Shown here one piece after another: positions 1-5,881 of a DNA stretch of 15,556 nucleotides (the stretch's first letter is position 1; every line of letters starts with the position of its first letter). The stretch lies in NCBI GenBank assembly GCA_964228885.1, contig CAXRCG010000031.1:1-15556 (forward strand), written 5' to 3'. Made by a program: the position numbers and the translations under genes. Under the pieces are notes generated by a model. That model saw nothing but the letters and a program-made list of their open reading frames with translations. It ran no database searches and was not told the DNA's origin. Origin of the DNA: UBA4582 sp964228885 (GTDB taxonomy: Bacteria > Pseudomonadota > Gammaproteobacteria > Pseudomonadales > Azotimanducaceae).

Positions 1-431
1 GTTGAATATTGCAACGGCGATATTCTTTTCTGATTCCCTTTATTGTTGCAAGGTTCTATATGAAACCACGTTTTATTAGGATCGCGTTCGACAGCCCATG
101 CCCCATGCATTTTCCACCAGTATCTCTATAAACAGCCGATCAATTAACCTGATTAATGCTTTTTGTGTTTTTAAACGTCTTCTGACACGAGGCGAACGCT
201 GAACCATCGGCGTGATAGAGGAGCCCCATATGATAGAAAGTTCGCATAGAAAAAGCGGTCCAACAAAGGAATAAACTCGTATAAAATTATAGATTTACTC
301 GATGTTATTGTTAATATTCCAAAGTAATTTCCTAGCCAGCGTTTCATTTTTTCCTTGCAGCTATGGACGGTTTTGGTAAAAAAAGGTGGCGCCATTTTGG
401 CTTAACTAAGATTATGATTTAAGGTGGTTCG
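1..431. other. Gene-free left flank
   Basis: No coding region can be supported here. All plus-strand frames are interrupted by stops, and the longest minus-strand frame (171-395, 74 codons) has no recognisable motif and no good ribosome binding site. The stretch looks more AT-rich than its surroundings. It contains the terminator-like hairpin listed separately at the left edge and the TGGCGCCA palindrome at 387-394, about 38 bp before sixA. In Pseudomonas, as I recall, gpsA and a DUF4389 gene lie upstream of sixA; I see no trace of either here. Confidence 0.6.
4..29 (+). terminator. Possible rho-independent terminator of a gene left of the window
   Basis: Bases 4-12 pair with 17-25 to give a nine-pair stem (one G-U pair) closed by the tetraloop AACG, followed directly by TTTT and a T-rich stretch. 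This is the geometry of an intrinsic terminator for rightward transcription. The stem is AU-rich at its base, which weakens the call, and the gene it would serve lies outside the window. Confidence 0.4.
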
Positions 432-869
432 ATGAAGCTACTAGTCATGAGACATGGCGATGCAGAGGATACCACGGATGATTTTCATCGCCGGCTAACG
501 CCGCTAGGGCGAATCGAGGCGAACGAAGCTGCACGCGCAATTGCTGATCGAGGCTTTGAACCAGAGGTAATATATACAAGTCCACTGGAGCGAGCCAAGG
601 AGACTGCCGAAATCCTTGCTGAACATCTGCGTATGGACGTGGTGGAGTGTGATAGCATCACCCCTTCTGGAAGCTGTCAACATGTCTGTGAACTTCTGGG
701 TAAAGTGAAGGTTGAGCGGCCGCTGATTGTTAGCCATCAACCCTTTGTAAGCATGATGATACACTTCTTGACGGGTGAGCAGGTTTTTATGAACACTGCT
801 GCGCTTTGTATGGTTCAACTCGATGTGGTTGGTCGAGATTGTGGTGATTTGATATGGACACAGCAATGA
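432..869 (+). CDS. sixA: SixA-type phosphohistidine phosphatase
   Basis: This is a small histidine-phosphatase-superfamily enzyme of 145 residues (E. coli SixA is about 160). SixA removes phosphate from phosphohistidine, in E. coli on ArcB or on the nitrogen phosphotransferase system, in the cytosol. The N-terminal RHG motif is present (R7, H8, G9; H8 is the expected nucleophile), followed by RLTPLG near 21-26, the SPLERA segment near 50-55 and the second histidine H102 in VSHQP. The start is fixed by AAGGTGG at 421-427, four bases before the ATG. Its end overlaps the following gene by 16 bp, so the two are probably co-transcribed. The family call is firm; the in vivo substrate is not known from sequence. 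Confidence 0.9.
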   Translation: MKLLVMRHGDAEDTTDDFHRRLTPLGRIEANEAARAIADRGFEPEVIYTSPLERAKETAEILAEHLRMDVVECDSITPSGSCQHVCELLGKVKVERPLIVSHQPFVSMMIHFLTGEQVFMNTAALCMVQLDVVGRDCGDLIWTQQ

Positions 870-1735
870 CAGGTAATAGTGATAAATACAGGATTCTCAT
901 CGCGAGGGTTGTTAGTTTGCTTGTTTGTTTTACGCTGATCTCTATAAAGGCGGTGGCTGCAACGGCGATAAACCCTTTCCCCGACGCTGAGTTGGTTGAA
1001 TCCAGAACCGATGATCAGGCAGGCAGCCATGAGGTAATGCTTGGACCATTGAAAAAGATCGCTAACGTCCTCAGCGCTGAAGCCCAACAGCATATTCGAG
1101 GCACCCGAGAGATCGAAATCTACTTGATTCGTGGTGAAGACCGCACAAATGTCGTTGCGGAGTACTATCAGCAGCAACTCGATAGCGCGGGAATCAATAG
1201 GTTTCGTTGTGCAGGGCGTGAATGTGGCGAGAGCAACCATTGGGCCAATGCTGTTTTTGACGAAAGGATTTTGTTCGGCTCCTCTGAGGAGCAGCGCTAC
1301 TTTGCGAGTGAAATCGATTCTCAGTTTGTCCTCATATACGTTACCCGACGAGCAACAGGGAAAATCTATGTTTATAAAGAAGTCCTCACTCCTAACAATT
1401 CGAAAACAATGCGCGCCGAGCGAATTCTGGCGTCTTTGCGAGATCGCGGACGTTATGTGCTGCCTAGACGCTATGATGAAGCTTTGCTCTCCGAGATTGC
1501 GACCCTCTTAGAAATCAACGAGTCTTTGGATCTAGTTGTTGTAGGGCATACAGAGAAGAGTAGAAAACGTGGACTTGTAGGCTCGGTAGAGCTGTCGCGA
1601 AGTCAGGCAAATAAGTTAATTGCTCAGCTCTTGGAACTGGGGGTCTCTGAACAACGCTTGACATCGATGGGCGTTGGCTTCTTGGCACCCGATGATAGAT
1701 ATCCAGCGACTCGCCTTGAATTGATTGCGAACTAG
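854..1735 (+). CDS. Secreted DUF4892-type protein with OmpA-like C-terminal domain
   Basis: The protein has 293 residues. The N-terminus has a basic patch, a hydrophobic stretch (about 13-32) and an alanine-rich cleavage region, so export to the periplasm is likely. The middle part (about 40-180) resembles the DUF4892 family: a YYQQQL segment, then the CAGRECGESNHWANAVF core with two cysteines, then RILFGSSEEQRYFA. The last hundred residues look like an OmpA-type domain (LVVVGHTE, ELSRSQAN, LGVSEQRLTSMGVG). The usual OmpA Asp and Arg that hold diaminopimelate are Glu and Gln here, so peptidoglycan binding is doubtful. The start at 854 has GGTGA six bases upstream; an ATG at 866 forms an ATGA overlap with the sixA stop and is the alternative. 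The protein's function is unknown. Confidence 0.75.
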   Translation: MDTAMTGNSDKYRILIARVVSLLVCFTLISIKAVAATAINPFPDAELVESRTDDQAGSHEVMLGPLKKIANVLSAEAQQHIRGTREIEIYLIRGEDRTNVVAEYYQQQLDSAGINRFRCAGRECGESNHWANAVFDERILFGSSEEQRYFASEIDSQFVLIYVTRRATGKIYVYKEVLTPNNSKTMRAERILASLRDRGRYVLPRRYDEALLSEIATLLEINESLDLVVVGHTEKSRKRGLVGSVELSRSQANKLIAQLLELGVSEQRLTSMGVGFLAPDDRYPATRLELIAN

Positions 1736-1737
1736 CT

Positions 1738-2283
1738 TTAGCTGCTGTTTAACAACGATAGAAATTCCATTCTCGTTGTTGGATTATTTCTGAACTCTCC
1801 TAACATGACAGAAGTTTTCATCACTGAGTTTTGCTTTTCAACGCCACGCATCATCATGCACATGTGTTTTGCCTCGATGATCACGCTGACACCCGATGCT
1901 GCGGTGACTAACTGGATTGTTTCGGCGACCTCTTTGGTGAGGTTTTCCTGAATCTGGAGTCTGCGGGCGAACATTTCGACAACACGGGCTACTTTTGACA
2001 ATCCAAGCACTTTGCCGGTTGGAATGTATGCAACATGGCACTTTCCGATAAATGGCAGCATGTGATGCTCGCACATTGAGTAAAGCTCTATATCCTGCAC
2101 CACAATCATTTCGTTTGAATCGGATTCAAATAGCGCATTATTGACGATTTCTTCAACCGTCTTCCCGTATCCATTAGTAAGAAACCGCATCGCTTTTGCT
2201 GCTCGATTAGGGGTGTCTCTTAGTCCTTCACGTGAAGGATCTTCCCCTATCTCAGTGAGAATGGTGGTGAATGCGTCTTTCAT
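1738..2283 (-). CDS. folE: GTP cyclohydrolase I (type IA)
   Basis: FolE converts GTP to 7,8-dihydroneopterin triphosphate, the first step towards tetrahydrofolate and other pterins, in the cytosol as a toroidal decamer. The protein has 181 residues, a common length for the shorter bacterial form (E. coli has 222). The zinc ligands are visible as C71 and H74 in CEHH and C142 in MCMMMRG, and H73 matches the catalytic histidine. The GLRDTPNRAAK and YIPTGKVLGLSK segments are also intact. It ends 2 bp from the stop of the convergent DUF4892/OmpA-like gene and diverges from aroC. No strong Shine-Dalgarno precedes the ATG. The inverted part of a three-copy 13-bp motif lies 20 bp upstream and could be its operator. 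Confidence 0.95.
   Translation of the reverse strand: MKDAFTTILTEIGEDPSREGLRDTPNRAAKAMRFLTNGYGKTVEEIVNNALFESDSNEMIVVQDIELYSMCEHHMLPFIGKCHVAYIPTGKVLGLSKVARVVEMFARRLQIQENLTKEVAETIQLVTAASGVSVIIEAKHMCMMMRGVEKQNSVMKTSVMLGEFRNNPTTRMEFLSLLNSS
1747..1784. terminator. Weak hairpin inside the folE 3' end at the convergent junction
   Basis: AACAACGA (1751-1758) is perfectly complementary to TCGTTGTT (1773-1780). A further GAA/TTC pairing sits inside and some G-U pairs outside. It lies within the last codons of folE and just after the stop of the plus-strand gene. Neither strand has a proper T-run after it, so termination is only a possibility. Confidence 0.25.
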
Positions 2284-2303
2284 TGTGATGTTCTTACCCG
2301 CGG

Positions 2304-2351
2304 CTTTGTCTTAGGGCCGTAACCCTAAGGCAAAGTATCTCTAAGGTAAAG
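2304..2351. promoter_or_regulatory. Three copies of a 13-bp motif between folE and aroC
   Basis: The motif reads CCCTAAGGCAAAG at 2323-2335, CTCTAAGGTAAAG at 2339-2351, and in inverted orientation CCCTAAGACAAAG (complement of 2304-2316). The inverted pair forms a 13-bp dyad with a 6-base gap that could also fold as an RNA hairpin in the folE leader. No T-run follows on either strand, so it is not a standard terminator. Tandem plus inverted copies in a divergent intergenic region suggest binding sites for a regulator. I do not recognise the motif as a known operator. Confidence 0.45.
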
Positions 2352-2401
2352 AGCCCACGAGCAATGAACTTTGTATAAAGTATGGCATGTGGAAAGAGTT
2401 G

Positions 2402-2432
2402 ATGACGGATTCTCCGCTAATGCGGTTATAAT
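2402..2432 (+). promoter_or_regulatory. Candidate sigma-70 promoter of aroC
   Basis: A consensus -10 box TATAAT lies at 2427-2432, 37 bp before the aroC start. The best -35 candidates are weaker: ATGACG at 2402-2407 (spacing 19) or TTGATG at 2399-2404 (spacing 22). The spacer holds the small dyad CCGC-TAAT-GCGG (2414-2425). The perfect -10 box makes a promoter likely even with a poor -35, perhaps needing an activator. Confidence 0.4.
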
Positions 2433-2469
2433 GTACTGCAGTGAAGGGAGATAGACGTGCGAGAGAAAA

Positions 2470-3558
2470 ATGCCAGGCAATAGTTTTGGAGAAGCATTTC
2501 GGGTGACGACCTTTGGGGAAAGTCATGGTGTGGCGCTGGGATGTATTGTGGATGGTTGTCCTCCGGGTCTAGAGCTGGGGGTATCTGATATGCAAGTCGA
2601 TCTCGATAGACGAAAACCCGGTACCTCTAAGTTTGCGACCCAAAGAAAAGAAGGAGATCGGGTCAGGATTCTGTCAGGAGTGTTTGAGGGCGTAACGACG
2701 GGAACATCTATCGGGCTTTTGATTGAAAATGAGAATCAGAAATCAAAGGACTATTCCGAAATCAAGGATCTTTATCGGCCAGCTCACGCTGATTACACTT
2801 ACAACCAGAAATACGGTGTGCGCGATTACCGGGGCGGGGGTAGAGCATCTGCGCGCGAAACTGCTATGCGTGTCGCGGCTGGCGCTATAGCGAAGAAATA
2901 TCTGAAACAACGGCATGGTATCGAGGTCCGCGGATATCTTTCCCAAATGGGAGATATCGAGATTGATCTAGTTGATTGGGATGTGGTCAATCAAAATCCA
3001 TTTTTCTGTCCCGACGTGACAAAAATCCCCGCGCTTGAGGGGATGATTGAGTCTCTGCGAAGGGAGGGTAATTCGATAGGCGCCAAAGTGACCGTGGTTG
3101 CTTCCGGTCTAATGCCAGGACTCGGTGAGCCAGTGTTTGACAAATTGGATGCAGACCTCGCCCATGGTTTAATGGGTATCAATGCTGTTAAAGGCGTTGA
3201 AATTGGTGATGGATTTGCTGTTGTCGCTCAAAAGGGTACAGAACATAGAGATGAAATGAGTCCGAATGGATTTTCATCAAATAGTGCCGGGGGCGTTCTT
3301 GGCGGGATATCTTCAGGGCAAGATATCGTGGCGCATTTAGCCTTGAAGCCAACCTCAAGCATTACCCAGCCTGGGAAAACGATCGATGTGTCTGGCGCAT
3401 CAAGAGACATAGTGACCAAGGGTCGGCATGACCCATGTGTGGGTGTTAGAGCAACCCCCATAGCTGAGGCCATGGTTGCGCTCACACTCATGGACCACCT
3501 GCTTAGGCATCGAGGCCAAAATGCGGATGTGCTTCCGCCGGCTAGTATTCCGGGCTAA
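2470..3558 (+). CDS. aroC: Chorismate synthase
   Basis: AroC removes phosphate from 5-enolpyruvylshikimate 3-phosphate to give chorismate, the last shikimate-pathway step, using reduced FMN in the cytosol. The 362-residue protein matches the E. coli enzyme (361) almost end to end. Visible landmarks are the N-terminal FRVTTFGESHG (conserved His16), ILSGVFEGVTTGTSIGLLI, RPAHADYTY with the second conserved His, the Arg/Gly-rich YRGGGRASARETAMRVAAGA, and the C-terminal ITKGRHDPCVG-type segment (VTKGRHDPCVGVRA). The ATG gives the family-typical N-terminus; the ribosome site is only GAGAG at about 2461-2465. The stop overlaps that of the convergent LysR-type gene. Its product feeds the tryptophan genes farther right. 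Confidence 0.97.
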   Translation: MPGNSFGEAFRVTTFGESHGVALGCIVDGCPPGLELGVSDMQVDLDRRKPGTSKFATQRKEGDRVRILSGVFEGVTTGTSIGLLIENENQKSKDYSEIKDLYRPAHADYTYNQKYGVRDYRGGGRASARETAMRVAAGAIAKKYLKQRHGIEVRGYLSQMGDIEIDLVDWDVVNQNPFFCPDVTKIPALEGMIESLRREGNSIGAKVTVVASGLMPGLGEPVFDKLDADLAHGLMGINAVKGVEIGDGFAVVAQKGTEHRDEMSPNGFSSNSAGGVLGGISSGQDIVAHLALKPTSSITQPGKTIDVSGASRDIVTKGRHDPCVGVRATPIAEAMVALTLMDHLLRHRGQNADVLPPASIPG

Positions 3559-4451
3559 ATCGGTATTTTTTGCCGATTCGGCTGTTCACGTTCCAACAAT
3601 TCAAGGAATGCACGCGCAGCATTTGATAGCGTTCGATGGATGTGATGAATGACCCCTAAGTCGCGGTGTATTACAACAGAGTTCAGCTCGAGAATTTGTA
3701 AACTCGAGTCGAGCATTGTCTTTGGCAGCACGCTCCATCCAAGACCAACACTGATAAGCATCTTGATCGTTTCCAGATAGTTAGTGGACATAGTGACGTT
3801 AAGCGATAACTGTTCTTTTTCGAACAATTGTTTGACGATCCTGCCTGTGAAAGTACTCATGTCTGGTAAGATCGCAGGATATTGGGACAGTGCATTGAGC
3901 GTGAGCCCAGTTACGCTGCTCAGAGGGTGATTCGGTGCACTAACAAACATTAGTTCATCTTCCCACAGTCGGATCGAAGTTAATCGGTCGTGGGGCGTCG
4001 GTGCGAGCGTGATGATTCCCAGTTCAAGATTGCCCTGAATAATCTGCTCATGAGCGACTTCAGAGTCCATAAATCGAAGATCTAGGTTTACCTCTGGGTA
4101 CAGTGCTGCGTAACGCCGAAGAATGTCGGGTAAACGCCACAGGCCGATGTGATGGCTGGTTGCAAGTGCCAGCTGCCCGGTTACGGCATTATTGAGATTG
4201 CTGATTGCCCTGTGAGTGTCTTCAATATTCGTTAAAATCAGCTTTGCGCGGGGTTCCAGCTTGCGGCCAGCTTCGGTTAGTGTGACAGTGCGACCAATGC
4301 GGTCAAACAGCCTTACCTTCATCTGGTTTTCGAGCTGGGCGATCCGTTTGCTGACGGCTGGCTGTGTAAGGTGCAGGCGCTCAGCCGCGACGGAGAAGGA
4401 GCGTGTATCCGCCACAGCAATAAATGCCTTAACCCCCTCAAGATCTATCAT
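3555..4451 (-). CDS. LysR-type transcriptional regulator
   Basis: This is a 298-residue protein of standard LysR length. The N-terminal winged helix-turn-helix is clear (FIAVADTRSFSVAAERLHLTQPAVSKRIAQLE, written here in two parts: residues 10-27 and 28-42). A linker helix and a periplasmic-binding-protein-like effector domain follow (about 90-290). It diverges from asd, and a 22-bp dyad lies 26 bp from its start codon. In Pseudomonas a LysR gene stands divergent to leuC-leuD-leuB-asd; here the leucine genes are missing and the regulator faces asd directly. The likely target is therefore itself and asd, but the effector cannot be told from sequence. The ATG lacks a clear ribosome site. The DNA-binding family is certain; its role is inferred. 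Confidence 0.9.
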   Translation of the reverse strand: MIDLEGVKAFIAVADTRSFSVAAERLHLTQPAVSKRIAQLENQMKVRLFDRIGRTVTLTEAGRKLEPRAKLILTNIEDTHRAISNLNNAVTGQLALATSHHIGLWRLPDILRRYAALYPEVNLDLRFMDSEVAHEQIIQGNLELGIITLAPTPHDRLTSIRLWEDELMFVSAPNHPLSSVTGLTLNALSQYPAILPDMSTFTGRIVKQLFEKEQLSLNVTMSTNYLETIKMLISVGLGWSVLPKTMLDSSLQILELNSVVIHRDLGVIHHIHRTLSNAARAFLELLEREQPNRQKIPI

Positions 4452-4476
4452 CTAAGTTGGGTTATCGTGGCGACAG

Positions 4477-4498
4477 TTTGGATTATTTTCATTCCAAA
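4477..4498. promoter_or_regulatory. Dyad operator between the LysR gene and asd
   Basis: TTTGGA (4477-4482) and TCCAAA (4493-4498) are perfect inverted arms around a 10-base AT-rich centre. The centre lies about 75 bp before the predicted asd start of transcription and close to the LysR gene start. This is the usual place for a LysR-family recognition site that serves both autoregulation and the divergent target. Confidence 0.45.
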
Positions 4499-4527
4499 TT
4501 ATTATTAATTCTATAAAAAAGATGAAT

Positions 4528-4556
4528 TTGAGTTATGTGTCAAAGAATCCTAACAT
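4528..4556 (+). promoter_or_regulatory. Candidate sigma-70 promoter of asd
   Basis: TTGAGT (4528-4533) and TAACAT (4551-4556) are separated by exactly 17 bases, and each matches four of six consensus positions. The leader of the transcript would be about 75 bases. The LysR-type dyad is just upstream of the -35 box. Confidence 0.4.
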
Positions 4557-4636
4557 ACGCAACCTGAAAATAAAGCGCGAGTTAGCCGGTTTCTTCTTCG
4601 TGAAACGGGTGCGCGTCGATTAATGGAGAAAATAAA

Positions 4637-5665
4637 GTGGACAAGGTAAATGTAGCAATCGTTGGGGCAACCGGTGCTGTTGGTGAGGTGATGCTCGAAA
4701 TATTAGCGGAGCGCAATTTCCCCGTTGCTGAACTGACATTACTAGCCAGTGAGCGCTCTGCTGGTACGCGACTCCAGTATCAAGGGAAATCCCTGGTCGT
4801 TCAGGATCTCGCGCACTTCGATTTTAGCAACACCCAGATTGGACTGTTTTCAGCTGGAGGCAGTATCTCCCAAGTGTATGCGCCAATTGCTGCTCGCCAA
4901 GGATGTGTGGTTATCGATAATACCAGTTGTTTTCGGAGGGATCCTGACATTCCTTTAGTGGTACCCGAAGTCAATCCGGAGAGTATTTCGGAATATGCGC
5001 CGCAAAACATTATAGCTAATCCGAATTGCTCAACAATCCAAATGCTGGTGGCGCTCAAGCCTATTCATGACGCCGTAGGCATACAGAGTATCAATGTTTC
5101 AACCTATCAGGCGGTTTCAGGTTCCGGAAAAAGTGGTATCGAGGCGCTTGCAGGGCAAACGGCAAGATTGCTGAATGGTCAGTCGATCGAGGAGGCACCA
5201 CAAGGAAACGTCTTCTCCAGCCAGATTGGGTTTAATGTGATACCCCACATTGGTGATTTTGAGGATAATGGTTACAGTATAGAAGAGATGAAAATGGTCT
5301 GGGAGACACACAAGATTTTCGGCGATGAGCACATCGCAGTGAACCCAACATGTGTCAGAGTTCCCGTGTTTTTTGGTCACTCTGAAGCGGTTCATATCCG
5401 GACCAAGTCTCCTTTGGAGGCCGGTGAAGCCCGCGCATTATTAGAGAATGCCTCTGGCGTCACCGTCATTGATGACCTTTCGAATAACAGCTATCCATCA
5501 GCTGTAGTAGATGCTTCAGGGAAAGACGATGTTTTCGTAGGCAGAGTCCGCGACGACCTCTCTGATCCCAATGGGCTTAACCTCTGGATTGTATCCGACA
5601 ATGTCAGAAAAGGGGCCGCGCTAAACAGTATACAAATAGCAGAAGTTTTGCTAAAACGACTTTGA
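4637..5665 (+). CDS. asd: Aspartate-semialdehyde dehydrogenase
   Basis: The enzyme reduces L-aspartyl-4-phosphate to aspartate semialdehyde with NADPH, the branch point to lysine/diaminopimelate, threonine and methionine. At 342 residues it fits the shorter Asd class. The dinucleotide site GATGAVG is at 10-16. The nucleophile C131 sits in NPNCSTIQ, with Q158 in TYQAVSGSG, R241, and the catalytic histidine H248 in GHSEAV, so all catalytic parts are present. The start is a forced GTG: TGGAGAA lies at 4624-4630 and there is no ATG between the upstream in-frame stop at 4601 and the start. In Pseudomonas I recall two asd-family genes in tandem before fimV; only one is here. A second copy elsewhere is possible. 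Confidence 0.92.
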   Translation: MDKVNVAIVGATGAVGEVMLEILAERNFPVAELTLLASERSAGTRLQYQGKSLVVQDLAHFDFSNTQIGLFSAGGSISQVYAPIAARQGCVVIDNTSCFRRDPDIPLVVPEVNPESISEYAPQNIIANPNCSTIQMLVALKPIHDAVGIQSINVSTYQAVSGSGKSGIEALAGQTARLLNGQSIEEAPQGNVFSSQIGFNVIPHIGDFEDNGYSIEEMKMVWETHKIFGDEHIAVNPTCVRVPVFFGHSEAVHIRTKSPLEAGEARALLENASGVTVIDDLSNNSYPSAVVDASGKDDVFVGRVRDDLSDPNGLNLWIVSDNVRKGAALNSIQIAEVLLKRL

Positions 5666-5881
5666 TAAATGAAAGTTAGCGCAACTATCGAAGACTGTTT
5701 CGAGGACCTAACCTTGTAAAGAGGTGGGCCCGATCCAAGAATAGTTGGCGATAAATATTGTCTAAGTGGCTACAACAAGCGCGTTTGTAGGGTCGTCTGA
5801 AACAACGTGATTTTTTGCCCATCACAAAATCATTTTGCTTCGATGTTTTCGATCTTTTGGGAGTGAAGAGGAATAAAAACC
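5666..5881. other. asd-fimV intergenic region
   Basis: The 216-bp gap contains short dyads only: CTACAA/TTGTAG (5770-5775 and 5785-5790, 9-base loop), GTGAT/ATCAC (5807-5811 and 5821-5825), and the odd palindrome CAAAAT-C-ATTTTG (5825-5837). I see no convincing terminator for asd and no good promoter, although fimV probably has one here given the gap. AAGAGGA at 5866-5872 is the fimV ribosome binding site. Confidence 0.4.

Noticed and set aside
387..394. TGGCGCCA palindrome upstream of sixA
   Set aside because: An eight-base palindrome is too short to assign to a regulator and has no second copy nearby.
171..395. 74-codon minus-strand frame before sixA
   Set aside because: No recognised motif, no Shine-Dalgarno, isolated and AT-rich; not supported as a gene.
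3558..3582. Terminator-like AATCGG/CCGATT hairpin at the aroC-LysR junction
   Set aside because: The only T-run lies in the loop, not after the stem, on either strand; an intrinsic terminator is not supported.
4575..4614. Possible leader hairpin before asd (GCGC/GCGC, CC/GG and GTTTC/GAAAC arms)
   Set aside because: The arms are short and interrupted by mismatches, no alternative pairing or leader peptide is visible, and no known riboswitch motif is recognised.
5806..5826. CRP-like half sites GTGA/TCAC before fimV
   Set aside because: The spacing between half sites is 11 bases rather than the six expected for CRP.
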